Positions 1 through 11,489 of a DNA stretch of 64,000 nt are shown here, piece after piece. The translations under genes were made by a program, and so were the position numbers. Position 1 is the first letter of the stretch. Each line of letters begins with the position of its first letter. This stretch comes from Ditylenchus dipsaci (taxonomy: Eukaryota > Nematoda > Chromadorea > Rhabditida > Anguinidae): positions 682,001 through 746,000 of the forward strand of contig SADC01000329.1 of NCBI GenBank assembly GCA_004194705.1, read 5' to 3'. The notes under the pieces were generated by a model. It saw nothing but the letters and a program-made list of their open reading frames with translations. It had not been told where the DNA came from and made no database searches.

Positions 1-1111
1 TGACAGTTTAGGGCAGCAGGGATTATCGGATGGGTTACACTAAAAGAGCATTAACGAGCAACTAACCAAAAATGGGTTGTAAGGTAGACATCCCTTTCCT
101 ATGCTTGTGGATTTGCGTAAACTGTGAATGACCACTCGGTTGTTAATTGTGGTATAATTTTTATTGGATAAGAAAACAATAGGAAGACAGGAATAACAAG
201 CACTCATTGTCATTAATGACTCCCACTGAGCAGGAGCAGCACCTCTTGAAATAATGTAATTTGTCTGGAGTATTTATCCAGACAGAAAAGACAAGACAGG
301 TCGTTGCTCATTAGTGTGGGTGTTGAGGGGGAAAAAGGACATCTGCCTCGCTAAAAAGAATTGAGCAATTCAATAAGATTTTTGAAGGTGCACTAAAATA
401 CAGCAGTCAAGCCTTGATAAAAGCATATTTTCAGAAGTTTGTTCTTCCGCTGGGTCCGGAACTTTTTTTAGACAAAATTTTGGCGTCATTCGCCAGGCGT
501 GATTCGTTAGTCTAGTTACAAAAATCAAAAAGGTTCACATTTTACCAGTTTTGCCATTAAGAATTGCGGTTATTAATAAATGCACGCTTGTTTTAGAAAA
601 TGGGCTGTTAGTTTATTGAGCCTAAAAAGTGCCGGGTCCAACGGGATAGCTAACTTTTGGTAAGGTTTATGAAGAGCCGGCTGATTTATAAAAAACTTAT
701 TTTACAACTTACCTAAAATATTTTCACAAAGTAAAGAAATCGCGAATCGCACTGAGGTATCGCAAAAGAATACAGGATTCGCATCGAATCGCTAATTGCC
801 TTGCCACTTACGCGCAACGCGCAGCTGTAACCAACGCGCAGCTGTTTTTTCTGGACTGCAACCATGTCTGCAGAATCAATATTTTCACAACCCTAGTAAT
901 TTGTCATAGGTGGTGATAAGTAATCACAGCATAAAAAAATTAAAAATTTTTTTTCGAAAAATACAAAATTCGGATAGTCACAGTCGATCATTTAGGTGTT
1001 AAAAATGGATGATAAGGTCGAACGCTTTAAGGAGGGATATAAAAGTAGTTAACTTTGAAATTGTCTAAAAAAGAAATGAAAAGAAAGAAAGGTTATAGTT
1101 AAATGTTTCAG
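1..1111. other. Intron or upstream region of dystroglycan, no gene seen
   Basis: No convincing coding exon is visible. The stretch around 440-560 (TGGGTCCGGAACTTTTTTTAG followed by a TCTAGTTAC-like segment) is a decayed relative of the palindrome arms at 1995-2422 and of the remnant near 6700-6810, so it is probably an old Tigger-type element. Around 780-850 a short word, CAACGCGCAGCTG, occurs twice. It most likely lies in the intron before the first dystroglycan exon seen here. Confidence 0.5.
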
Positions 1112-4100
1112 ACAGCCTCATTACCCTTCCAAGTCAGAGTGGAGGACACAGTGACCAGCTTTGACCAAAAGCCCAACCACCAATTTTCCATGATCCTTGA
1201 AGGCTCCATCGACAAGTTCACCAGCAAACCAGAAGTTCTGCGTGACTTTGTTTACCGTCTTGCTCAATCTGTCAGTAGTCAGCCTGCTCGCCAGGGTGGC
1301 CAATACTCTCTCCACAGTCAACCACTGGCTATGAGTGTGAAGATAGATGAGTTGGTGGAGAACAGTGGTGCCCAAACCATGTTGCGCTGGTCAAATAATA
1401 CATTGAGCAAGAAAGCGTGCCAGATCAAGCTAATCAATGACACTCACAAACAAATGGTCACAGGCAGAAATATGGAAAGGGTCAGGCATGAATTCAAGAA
1501 GCAAATGGGTCCTCAATTCCATGTCAGAAAGGTCAGTTAGCTTTCAAGTGGAGCGTGAAATTTTATAGATCCTTGATTTGATTTAATCCCCGGTGCCCTA
1601 AAGCGAGTATGAACTATTTAGATAAGTGAGTTTTGGACACCTGGCTTATGATAGCTTAATTTCCTTGTGAAGCGTAGCAGTTTTATTATTTAATAATTGG
1701 GAAATCACGCTGCCGTTGCAAATGTGAAAGCCCGGCATTACTTCTTTTCTTAGATAGCGATTCGACTCACGTGATTTTTTTGCCGGGAATGGGTAGAAAA
1801 GATAAGTAACACTTTCGAGCGGTTTATTCTATTTGAGGGTTTCACAACCAAAATTTAAGCAGATTTTTTTTGAAACTCATGAAACTATTCATTTCAATTC
1901 TGGTAAAAAACGTTTGAATACTATAACTCGTCGGTTAGTCGATCAAGGGGTGGAAAGCCATTCAAAAATGTTATATAGTATATATAATAGTATACAGTCG
2001 ACTCTCGATTTAAGGACACCCCCAAAAGTTCGTTCCCCAGCTGGGTCCGACACTTTTTTTAGCTCGATTTTCGAAGCTTTTTTAAAATTCTGTTTTGACA
2101 GTCTGATCGCAAATATCGCAAGGATGTCGATTTTGCTGATCGTTTTTCAAAATCCAAAAACTTTTTCTTCTAAAAAAGCAAAACCTCGATTTAAGGACAG
2201 GCTTTTTCTAAAATCCCTGTCCTTAAATCGATGGTTTGCTTTTTTAGAAGAAAAAGTTTTTGGATTTTGAAAAACGATCGGCAAAATCGACATCCTTGCG
2301 ATATTTGCGACCAGACTGTCAAAACAGAATTTTAAAAAAGCTTCGAAAATCGAGCTAAAAAAAGTGTCGGACCCAGCTGGGGAACGAACTTTTGGGGGTG
2401 TCCTTGAATCGAGAGTCGACTGTATACGGACAAGCCCAATATACCGTATTTCCTCTAATATAACCACCCCCCTAAATTCAAAAAACGTGTTTGTGGCGTT
2501 GTGTTTTTGACCCACTTTTCGATCACTTCTCCCAAGCAAGTTACCACTCCTTCTGTAGCTCATCTCACTGGCTACAAAATGGGTCATAACTTGCCTGAGA
2601 GAAGTGACGAAAAAGTGGGTCGAAAACGCAATGCCAAGAACACGATTTTGAATCAAAGGGGGTGGTTATATTAGAGGAAATACGGTAAATATATAATGTC
2701 ACAGATTGCTTTATCCCGCCAAATTATTCACCGGGAGTGCCTTATGATTGGGTTGCCTAAAAAGAGGTTTTAACCACTTTTTTGTGCGTTTTGGCTGCTG
2801 AAACGTGTAGAAAACATGGTCGACAATTTTTGAAAAAAAAATTCCACCAAAAATCGACTTTTTGCCTAAGGTGACCAAAGCAGAAGGTACCAGGGTCTGG
2901 ATACTTTATTTTTATATACATGAGAGTATTCTACCCCGTTTCGGTTACTGCATCTGGGAAAAAAGACTATCTAAATGCATTTTTGATCAAGAGTCTACCT
3001 CGGAATTATGTCTAAGGTACGTGAGTGCGCGAATCTCTAAGCAACAGAGAACTGAGATAGAGAAACTAGAGAAATTTAGAGGACTGAGATCTAAGACTTC
3101 ACGCTGGTATAAAAACTCTAAAAAAAATTAGAAACGAAAAATGAATAAATACTTCACAGAAACAAATTTTTACGGTTTAACGGGTTGAACGAATAATTTG
3201 ACGGGGAAATACTTACAGCCATATATAATTCAATATAAGTCCATTTGGAACTCAAGAAAAAACTTCGTTGCGATCTTCCTAAACTTTGAGATATTTTGGC
3301 TAAAAATTATTGTATAATATTAGATTACTCTGGACTTGCTTCGTTCCTGCCTTCCCTCCTCCAACCTTCTGGCCAACTTCAAGATCAAAGCAACCACCAC
3401 GGAGACATCTGTAGACACTGAGCCAGCATCTACTTTCGCTGACACTTTGATGATGCCTTTGATTTTGCTGGCTTGCTTGTTATTCTTCATCATGTTGCTT
3501 ATAGTGCTATGCTGGATGCAGCGCAAAGGAGTGAATCAGAAGAAAAAGAAGAAGCAACAGGGTGATTATGTCTCAAAAGGTAAATAATTTTTCCTGAAAT
3601 TTTTTTAAAGGACCATGATTTTTGCGCGCAGTGGCATGTAAGAAATTTGAATTGGCGGGGACACTTCTCTTTCGTCTCAAACTTTAATCTTTGGAGTCGT
3701 TCGAGATGACTGCAAAGAGTACAGTTTGGGACTAAAGAGAAGTGTCCCCCGCCAATTCAAATTTTGCGCATGCCACTGTGCGCAAAAATCATGATCCTTT
3801 AATGGAGCGATGGACTGCTCCCACTAGATAATCAGCGTAAAGAGAGAAAAAATAAAAATTTTACAAAAATAACTATTTGTTAGGTTTCATAACTTACATC
3901 CAAGTATAACAGTTAGACCCATAAATAATTTAATTGCCTATCATTTATAGCTGTTCATTTTTGCTGCAGTTCGGAGATCTGCGGCTTAACTCAAAAGATT
4001 AGAAAGTGGAAAGTCATTTTCTGCTTCACTAGTATTTTGGTAAATGGAAAATGTCCGCTTCTGTTTCATTATTTGAATAATGGAAAATGGAAAGTGGAAC

Positions 4101-6543
4101 ATTTTCGATGAATGATTGATGACTAAGGCCGTGGTCTACGAATTTCTGAAAAACTGGAAATTTTTTAAGTAAGACAGAAAACCATCCTATCTCACCTAAA
4201 ATCATGCGCTGAACATAGTTTGTAAGTACAAAAATAACGAATTGACTAACCACGACACCCATACCGGTGTAGATAAAATTTTGAGGGGATATCTGTCTGG
4301 AAATCCTGAAAATATTATTTCTTTACATGAGATTGCAAACCATGGCATCTAAATCAAATTTTTCACGCTGAACATTGTTTCACGATATTGAAACTGTGAT
4401 TACAATTACTCAAACTCCAAAAACTATTGTAGGCTCCCGTGTTTGAGGTGGATATCCAGCTCGATGGCCTGAAAATAAAACTTGAGTTATTCTAAAAAAA
4501 ACAAACAATTTATTCCAACATGAAATCATGTGGGAACTGGTTTGATAAGACCAAATTTACGATTTTAATCAAAATACCAAAGCACGGAGTGAGCACTATG
4601 AGGTAGCTGAATATCCACCTGGATGGTCTAGAAAATTAATATTCAAATTTTGTAGCAAATCATTTTTCCTGACCTGAAATTGCATACGGGATTCGGTTTG
4701 ATAAAACAAAAATCTCGATTTATCGATGGGAACCACCAACCTGAGTTAGCTACCTTCACGTGTACAGATGTACAGAAGATGGCGTAGCTAGGTGTAACTG
4801 TAGGGTGGATAGGTATGCCTGTAGTCTGAATAGGTGTGCTAGTAGGGTGGGTGAGTATAAAAGAGAATTTACGAAACCCAAAGAACCGGTAGACCTTCCT
4901 CAAACGAATAATTCAGTTCAAACCACTGAATTACCGTATTTACTGTATTAACTCCCCACCCTCTAATAACTCAGCACCCTCTAATAAGTCCCCACCCTAC
5001 GGACCTTATATCTCAGCCTAGAGCGAGCATTTCGCAAATCTGTTTTTGCGTTTTCTTAGTTGCCGCGAGTTTACCTGAGTACACTTTTCAAATTTCGGTT
5101 GAGCATCCAAAAATCTCAAAATCGACCTCAAAATTTTTCGATTTTTTAGAGGTTGAAAAATAACTCCCCATGGGGACTTATTACAGTAAATACGGTATTC
5201 ACTTTATTTTGAATGAAATGGAAAATGAAAAGTGGAAAATATTTTAGTGAAACAGAAAATTGGACATTTTTTAGTGTTGCGAAAGTAAATCGCGATTACA
5301 ACCGCGATTGAAAAACCGCACCGCAAAACCGCCCGCACTAAAACGAAAAACCGCGGTTAACCGCATCTCGAAAAACTGTTATATCAATGCTAACATACTT
5401 GTGGTATGTAGTCAATACTGTCTACTGTTTATTTATTGGCGTTCGTGATTCCAAATTTTCGGTCTCACAACATCTGTAAAATTTCCGAATTTGAAATCGG
5501 GCACCAAATGATGTTAATTTGGTTCACTGATTAGTTTTGGACGATACGTAAAACGACAACAAAGGGTCCAGTTTTTCTTGAAATTCTGCCCGTTTTTTTG
5601 ATTTAGTCAAAAAGTAAAAAAATTTGCCCGGGTTTTGTAAAAATCTTCCAGATCAACGACTAAGTCGGCATATTTTGGCGACCGTATGATAGAACATCCT
5701 CTTTTCTGTTTCAGCTTAAAAAATCCACTTCATCTAAAGGAATAAATATATCATTGTGATTATATTACAGTAGCGCCGGTTTTTTTTCACTTTTACTACA
5801 GTCAACTCTCGATATAGTGTAGTCTGGGGGACCAGAAAAAATCTACACTATATCGAGGGTTACACTATATCGAGGGTACACTGTAAGCCAGTTTGGCTTA
5901 GAGCTGACTAAATGAGGTAGAAAAAATATACACTATATGGAGATCTACACTATATCGAGGGTACACTGTATCGGGAGTTGACTGTATAATGAAGTATCTG
6001 TAAAAAAATTTACCCGAAAAAAATCGCAAAACCGCGGTTTAACCGCAATTATATTGTGCGGTTTAACCGCAAACCCCAAACTCTGCGAAAAACCCCACCG
6101 CGAAACCGCCCGCAGCCCCTGTCTGCAACAATAAAATTTTTCAGTTTCTATTTTCCAATTTTCCGTGGAAAATTTTCCAATCTTCCAAAAATAATATTTT
6201 CAGGTTTGCCAGTGGTCTTTCCCGAAGAAGTGCCCACGAAGACGACACCAACCAGCCCTCAGTGACGACTCCCATGCTTGTGAACAGAGAACAGCCACCA
6301 CTTGATCCAGGTAGAATGACCATGCACGAAAATCCGCTCTACAAGCCACCACCCACAGCCCAAGCTACCTTAGTCAAACAATCGCCTCCTACAACCACCA
6401 CTTTCACTTCAGCCGGCCCTAAGATGAGTAATCCTGGACTGGGAAGGTTGGGCTCTTCCTCAACTGTAGCGCCCAGGACAAACCAAGGTGCTATTGCAGC
6501 TTTAGGGCAGAGGTTGCCCCCTCCATATGTGGCTGCTTTGTGA
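1112..6543 (+). CDS. DAG1: Dystroglycan, 3' half (partial at 5' end, apparent frameshift in last exon)
   Basis: Dystroglycan links extracellular matrix to dystrophin at the plasma membrane. Three exons are visible: 1112-1531 (after TTTCAG), 3324-3579 (after TATTAG) and 6204-6543 (after TTTTCAG), joined in phases 0 and 1. Exon 1 holds the juxtamembrane extracellular domain, including WSNNTL, which matches the WTNNTL block of vertebrate dystroglycan. Exon 2 has a Cys in LLRSC, a Thr-rich stalk, one membrane helix (LMMPLILLACLLFFIMLLIV) and a basic KKKKKQQ stop-transfer. Exon 3 starts GLPVVFPEE, like GVPIIFADE after the vertebrate helix, and ends with PPPYVAAL, a PPxY dystrophin WW ligand close to PPPYVPP. 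The GLPVVFPEE frame stops at 6263-6265, and the tail reading to PPPY is in the -1 frame, so about one base is missing near 6224-6245. Upstream exons lie outside the window. Family call is firm; whether this copy is functional is open. Confidence 0.85.
1995..2422. mobile_element. Tigger-like palindromic MITE (TA target site)
   Basis: A nearly perfect inverted repeat of about 210-bp arms. It begins CAGTCGACTCTCGATTTAAG and ends with its complement, flanked by TA on both sides. The ends match the CAGTnnACTCTCGnTTTA style of pogo/Tigger elements. It lies in dystroglycan intron 1. Apparent ORFs across it (1833-2270 +, 2147-2656 -) are palindrome artefacts. Confidence 0.8.
2444..2685. mobile_element. 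pogo-family MITE (CCGTATTTCCTCTAATA ends)
   Basis: Terminal inverted repeats CCGTATTTCCTCTAATATAA and TATTAGAGGAAATACGG are flanked by TA on both sides. The interior is a second-order palindrome around TTTTTGACCCACTTTTCG. The ends match those of the transposase-bearing element at 6893-9756, so this is probably mobilised in trans by that family. Confidence 0.8.
2855..3095. mobile_element. Fragment of the GGCACTTATT hAT-like family
   Basis: Carries the family's internal blocks, including GTATTCTACCCCGTTTCGG, TGCATTTTTGATCAAGAGTC and GAATTATGTCTAAGGTACGT, followed by half of the GC-poor central hairpin. Terminal repeats are missing, so this is a truncated copy inside dystroglycan intron 1. Confidence 0.65.
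3609..3798. mobile_element. TTAA-flanked palindromic MITE (AGGACCATGA ends)
   Basis: An inverted repeat bounded by TTAA at 3605-3608 and 3799-3802. Arms read AGGACCATGATTTTTGCGCG then GAATTGGCGGGGACACTTCT, and return as the complement. TTAA flanks are the target-site signature of piggyBac-type elements. A close sister is at 46848-47036. Confidence 0.75.
3985..5275. repeat. Short-word island TGGAAAAT, split by other repeats
   Basis: The words TGGAAAAT, AAGTGGAA and ACATTTTC recur at 3995-4095, at 5205-5275 and again at 6135-6185. This looks like one degenerate region split by later insertions, including the pogo MITE at 4934-5195. A separate GGGTGGATAGG-like word repeats at 4795-4860. No gene is seen. 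Confidence 0.4.
4934..5195. mobile_element. pogo-family MITE
   Basis: Begins CCGTATTTACTGTATTAACT and ends with AGTAAATACGG, flanked by TA at 4932-4933 and 5196-5197. Near the left end a CCCCACCCTCTAATAA-like word repeats three times. This mirrors the repeated subterminal words of the full-length pogo element. Confidence 0.7.
5277..6125. repeat. AACCGC short-word island interrupted by a MITE
   Basis: AACCGC, CCGCGGTT and GCGGTTAACCGC occur many times in both orientations at 5277-5365 and 6003-6115. The two halves flank intervening sequence that contains the Tigger-like MITE at 5799-5984. Spacing between words is irregular, so this is not a simple tandem array. Confidence 0.6.
5799..5984. mobile_element. 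Tigger-like MITE with repeated CTACACTATATCGAGGG
   Basis: Ends are CAGTCAACTCTCGATATAGT and ATCGGGAGTTGACTG, flanked by TA at 5797-5798 and 5985-5986. Inside, ACACTATATCGAGGG occurs several times. The end style is shared with the element at 1995-2422 and with the start of the 579-bp satellite units at 33331. Confidence 0.75.
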
Positions 6544-7112
6544 AAATAAATCTTCAACAGCCCTTTTCCATATAAGTATCTCAGGACTTGTTTATTTTGT
6601 AAAAAAGTTGGCTGAGCCGAAACATGCCAAAATTTTTCTTTTACGCTACAGCTTAACAGCTCGTTAGTCGTGCAGGCTAGCCCTAATAACGCCGCACCCA
6701 TTCAAGTTTGACCCTTAGTTAGGGCTGACACTTTTTATTTTGCCAGTTGTTTTTCATCAGTCTAGTCTAAAAAATCACAAAGGTTCGATTTTACCACCCG
6801 TTTCGAAAAATCTCAACAGTTTTTGCAGATAAGGGAAAAAGGTGACTTTGAATCTGAAACTGCTTTTGTTAGAACTATCATAAAACTAAGTACCGTATTC
6901 TCTCTAATAGAGCGGCATGCCGCTCTATTTTTCAACCCCCCTTGGGGGGTGCCGCTCTATTAGAGAGTGCCGTTCAAATAGAGAGTGCCGCTCTATTTTT
7001 CGACCTTCACATTTCTCAAAAACTTGTATGAAATTTATTACACTAAGAACTCAGCGAGTGGAACTTTGCAGATTCAAACAAACATTCTTTATTTACAACT
7101 CCCACAATTTTA

Positions 7113-9502
7113 TCAAGAATCGAGTGAAACATCACTATCATCATCAAACATGCCTTGCTCCTCTTCTAGATCAATTTCTTCAAGAAGTTCGGCCAGTTCT
7201 TTGTCATTGCGAGCTCGCTGTAGCTTGACACGACCAGTCGGCACTGAGCCATCTCTTTGAAAACAATGAATCTGATCATCCTCTGACCCATCTGTAGCAT
7301 TGGTGATCCCACAGACTTTGAAGGAATTGGAGATAAGTGTGGTTGGCAGACTTTCCCAGGCGTCGACAATCCATTGTAAGTAGACGGCGATCGAAACAGC
7401 TTTTGGGTTACCTGCTTTGGTCAGTTCTTTGTCAGCATGCATCATCCAGTCCTCATAGAATTGTCGAAATTTTGACTTGAAAGGAGCATTCCAGCACACA
7501 TCCGGAGCCTTAAGTACGTGATAAAGCTACGGAAAAAATAAAGTCAATCTAGATAAGACAAACTTGCACAAACTTTGTACACCCGCCTGGAATCACCGCT
7601 GTATCGAGCTTGCACCATTTTAGCAGTTTCTTTGTTGCTTGGGAAATATGGCAACGGAATGAGTCCCACACTAGAAGGCGCTTTGCGAAAAGAGATTGTC
7701 CCATCACACGCTGTAGATAATCGGCAGTCAGCTGATCATTCATCCAATTAGTTCCCTGCCAAGCCAGTTGTAGCTTTCCCTTAAACTTTTCGACGATTAC
7801 CGGATCTTGTCGCTTGCGAGGCAGAAGCACGTAGGGCATGCACTTATACCCATCACTTCTTGCAGTCAGCATCACTGTGATTCTTAGCTTATCATGTCCA
7901 GTCGTCAACACGGAGACCTAAACAAACCAATAAGCTATTGATCACATCATAAATACGGCACAAACCTCTTTCGCACCTTTCTCGGCGACGCACTTGCCTC
8001 CAGATGGATCGAGCCAAACAGCAGTTTCATCGCGAGCAAAAATATAGGAATACCTGAAATTACTGAACTGAGACAAAAAAGGTAAAGCTTTTTCAAATTC
8101 TTACTTGGTTTTTTCGGCACTTATTCGGTTGGGGGGCGAGTTTTTCACTGATTTAGAAATAGTGTTTAAACGTCTTCTAAGAAATTTTTATGTGCTAGAA
8201 ACGATAAAAAAGTTATTTTCTGACACTTTTTCACATAAAAATTGAATATTTAAAAAAAAATTTTTGGCCAAAATTCGAATTTTTGCCTTGGTCCCCAAGG
8301 TAGTTCAAACTGAAAGGATACCTGGCTACCCACAAGAAAATGGAATTTAAACATAGTTTTGTTAACTGGGGCCTACCGCATAAAAAGACTCTGGTAGGCA
8401 TACATTTTTATGCATCCAGAGTCACTTTCGAGTGATTTGCGTCTAAGGTATGTGGGTGTGCGCATCTCAACTCCAAGCAACCAAGCCCCTGCGCCCCCTT
8501 CGGGGCGCAGGGGGCTTGGTTGGTTAGAGATGCGCGCACTCACTTACCTTAGACATAATTCCGAGCAAGACTCTTGATCAAAAATGCATACAAAGGCTCT
8601 TTTTGCCCAGCTCCAGTGACCAAAACGGGGTAAAATACCCTAAAGTAAGGAAGTTTGCCTTGGTCCCCCAAGGCAAAAAGTGAAATTTTGGTCAAAAAAA
8701 GTTTTTTCGAAAAATCATCTTTTAATGTAGAAAAATATCGCAAACAACTTTTTTATCGTTTTTAGTACATATAAATTACTTAGAAGACGTTCAAACACTA
8801 TTTTTAAATCAGTGAAAAACCCGCCCCCCAACCGAATAAGTACCATTTTTTCCCGCAGCTGACTAATGTACATGACAAATTTGACCAAAGCTTCTTTATA
8901 TTCTATTGGAGGTTTTTGACACACAGTAGTTGGAACGCGAGATCGAAACTTGTAACGGTCCATGAATTTTTGCAACCATCCTTCACTAGCCTTATTTGAG
9001 AAAATGATGGTCATAATCGAGACTTTCTTTTTAAAAGAAAAATTATACCTTGAATTCTTTGTCACTTTCGTCGTCTTGCACAAAAATTTTGACCGCCTGT
9101 TGCTTGAGGATCCGTCTTGATACCTTCTTCTTTCCCGCTTTTTGCTCTCGAACCCAATTGGCTAACTCAACATCGAGCTCTGCAAATGTGAGGTGCCGTC
9201 CAGCCCCAGCAAGTCGCTTTGAATTCTTGCTAGAAAAAAATACTGATAGCACAAAACACAGCTGATTTCAACACTTACGACATAACACGAAGCTCCTCCT
9301 CCTGCTTGACCCAATCTTGCACAGTAGAGCGGCTGATCCCAAACTTGTCACTTGCTGCTTTTTTAGACTTGAATTTCTTAGCATAATCGATGGCTTCGAG
9401 CTTCTTTTCAATGGAATAAGCCTTTCGTTTCCTTGACGAGTTTGAGCCTTGGCTTTCCACAATTGACTCGACTTCTAACTCTTCGTGGCCGATATTGCTC
9501 AT
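7113..9502 (-). CDS. pogo-like DDD transposase, six exons, disrupted by an insertion in exon 3
   Basis: Exons on the minus strand: 9502-9279, 9229-9049, 8990-8105 (interrupted by 8116-8844 and one TSD copy), 8053-7966, 7917-7564 and 7508-7113, in consistent phases. Without the insertion the frame is open for about 463 residues, normal for the family. Exon 1 holds a Psq/CENP-B-type helix-turn-helix (FKSKKAASDKFGISRSTVQD). Exon 3 has the second DNA-binding motif (ASEGWLQKFMDRYKF). The catalytic acids appear in ARDETAVWLD, LLVWDSFRCH and QAPDVCWN, with about 34 residues between the second and third, as expected for pogo. The acceptor before GCT CCG GAT is chosen because it restores that spacing. 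The tail is acidic (EEIDLEEEQ). The insertion sits three bases before the exon-3 donor, so this copy is probably inactive though otherwise little decayed. Confidence 0.85.
8116..8844. mobile_element. hAT-like non-autonomous palindromic element in the pogo gene
   Basis: Ends GGCACTTATTCGGTTGGGG and, reversed, GGTACTTATTCGGTTGGGG. They are flanked by GTTTTTTC (8108-8115) and ATTTTTTC (8845-8852), a 7-of-8 match that fits an 8-bp target duplication. The two halves are inverted around a nested GC-rich hairpin near 8478-8520 (CCTGCGCCCCCTTCGGGGCG). No coding capacity is visible. Confidence 0.8.
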
Positions 9503-9756
9503 TTTTGTACGCCTAAAATTGTGTGATATAGATACCTCGAAAAATAAATGCGGTTATTTGAACAAATTGAAGTTCATAATACAATAGATAATTTGCTCAT
9601 TTTTTTGTAAATGACTCAGGGGGGAGGGGTGCCGCTCTATTAGAGAGTGCCGGTCTAATAGAGAGTGCCGCTCTATTTTTCAACCCCCTTGGGGGTGCCG
9701 CTCTATTAGAGAGTGCCGTTCAAATAGAGAGTGCCGGTCTATTAGAGAGAATACGG

Positions 9757-11265
9757 TATTTGACAAAAACAACTAATGAAAATATGTAATTCTTACAACT
9801 TTTTTTAAGATTGACGAAATACAACTGGCAAAAGATCATCAAAGTTTGTGTAAAAATGTGTCCGACTTAGCCGGAAGTCGAACTTGAATAGTTTTCTTAC
9901 ATTGAGACTCAACTGTAAAACAAAAAATTAAACTGGTGCTTTCGATGAGTTGGCAACCCAGGCCTCGAGAGTCGACTGCACACTAAAAAATATCATGTTT
10001 ATTGGCTCATCCAACCTTTTTGTGTCTGTTAGCCTGGCAACTGTCGCTTTCTCGCGTACTTTTCAAAAAGTCTTCCATGTATGTTTGAACAAATTTTGTT
10101 GTATTCAGTTCTTTTTTGATAATCAATTGACCTACTTATTAGTAAAGTAATTGTTCTTGTTTTTGCTTTAGGTTTGATTTTTGAGATGAATTAATATTTT
10201 ACTTTTGCGTCAACTGCCTAAAGTATTCTAAGTGAAACAGCATATCTTGTGAAAAAATATTTTTTTCAAAGAAGAAGTTCATGAAGAACTTGTTTTTTTC
10301 ATTGACTGTGGCTTGCAGCTGCAAGCGAATATGTATTATTTGTTTCTAATTCGCATATTTTTTAAATAAATTAAATAAATTATTTGATTTCATAAGAAGT
10401 CACGAAAGCAGAGGTCAGTTGAGCTAACAAGGCATGAAAGAAAAAATCGCAAAGTGTTGATATACTAATGGTAGACTAATAACTATGGTATACTCATAAC
10501 ATGGTATACTAATAAATGATATACTAATCGTAACTATCGTAACTATGGTAGTCACGATGAGATATAGAAAAGCATGATTTTTAGCATTGAGATCGGAGCA
10601 TTTGTTTTTGATGACAAAAATTGAGGAAAATTCGACTTGGTGGGCTAAGATGGTGCAAAAATTTTCGAAACTTAAAATCCTACTAATATTAGAACAATAT
10701 TACTAACTTCAGCTTTTTGAAGCAGTTTTAGGAAAAAAGCTAACTTTTTAAAAAGTTCCCATATTTTAATGAGAAATTGAGTGTTTGGGCTCAAATGAAA
10801 GCATACAATGTGCTGAGTACGGTAGCACCGAATTCGGCCTCTTTTGTTGGTAATTCATCGAGCTGTGGTTACCCGAAGTTTGGTACTTAGAAAAACGAGT
10901 ACATTTCTTAAAACAATTTATACTCAATAAACTTATAGTCGTCTGAGTAACTATTCGACGTAGAATTAGTTGCTTTTTCCAAGAAGCCCAAAAACGTTCC
11001 AGTCTGTTTGAAATGTTAGCGAAAAAAGCGTGTTGATTTTTTCAAAAATCAATATTTGTCGAACACCAATTTTTGGCGAAAAAACCGCCATAAAAATCGG
11101 AAATCGACCTGCACTCATCTATTTTTTAGAGCATCAGCAAGAAAGTTTCATTTTGCATCTTTCCGACATAAAAATTTACCCAAAAAGTCAAGGGAGGCAA
11201 AACGAAAGATGCCTTTGAAGTTTGCTAGAAGTCCTAACTCTCTTAAGCTTTTTCACTAATTTTTT
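9757..11265. other. No gene seen; decayed Tigger remnant and a GGTATACTAATA word cluster
   Basis: At about 9860-9980 the words TCCGACTTAGCCGG and CTCGAGAGTCGACTG mark a degraded Tigger-like element. At 10455-10555 the words GGTATACTAATA and TAACTATGG recur at irregular spacing. The rest is AT-rich with no splice-consistent exon that I can support. Confidence 0.4.
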
Positions 11266-11267
11266 TT

Positions 11268-11430
11268 ACTAATAGCTTGTTCACGTTCTTCGAGTTAGAG
11301 TTAATTTTCGAGTTAGAGTTCGGGTTGTGAACACCTCTGATCCAAACTCTAACTCGAACTTGAGCTCTAACTCGAAGGTGTTTAAGTTCGACTTCACGTA
11401 CGAGGTCGAATTTGAAGGTGTTCATGCATG
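11268..11430. repeat. Short-word island TTCGAGTTAGAGTT
   Basis: TTCGAGTTAGAGTT and its complement AACTCTAACTCGAA recur at least five times in both orientations between 11285 and 11385. The outer words TGTTCACGTTC and GAAGGTGTTCATGC also resemble each other. Spacing is irregular. No coding potential. Confidence 0.55.
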
Positions 11431-11489
11431 CAATTTGCATTCTCTTGTAGTAGACCCCCAAAAACTAACTTTTAGCGGCTTTTGACTAG

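Larger units (their letters stand above)
6893..9756 (-). mobile_element. pogo/Tigger (Tc1-mariner superfamily) transposon with full transposase gene
   Basis: TA-flanked element (6891-6892 and 9757-9758). Outer inverted repeats are CCGTATTCTCTCTAATAGAG and its complement. Just inside both ends the word GTGCCGCTCTATTAGAGA is repeated several times. It carries one multi-exon transposase gene on the minus strand (9502-7113), interrupted by a hAT-like element at 8116-8844. Numerous MITEs in this window share its ends, so it or a relative is the probable source of their mobility. Confidence 0.9.

Noticed and set aside
1833..2656. 145- and 169-codon ORFs on opposite strands with near-identical peptides
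   Set aside because: Mirror images of the palindromic element at 1995-2422.
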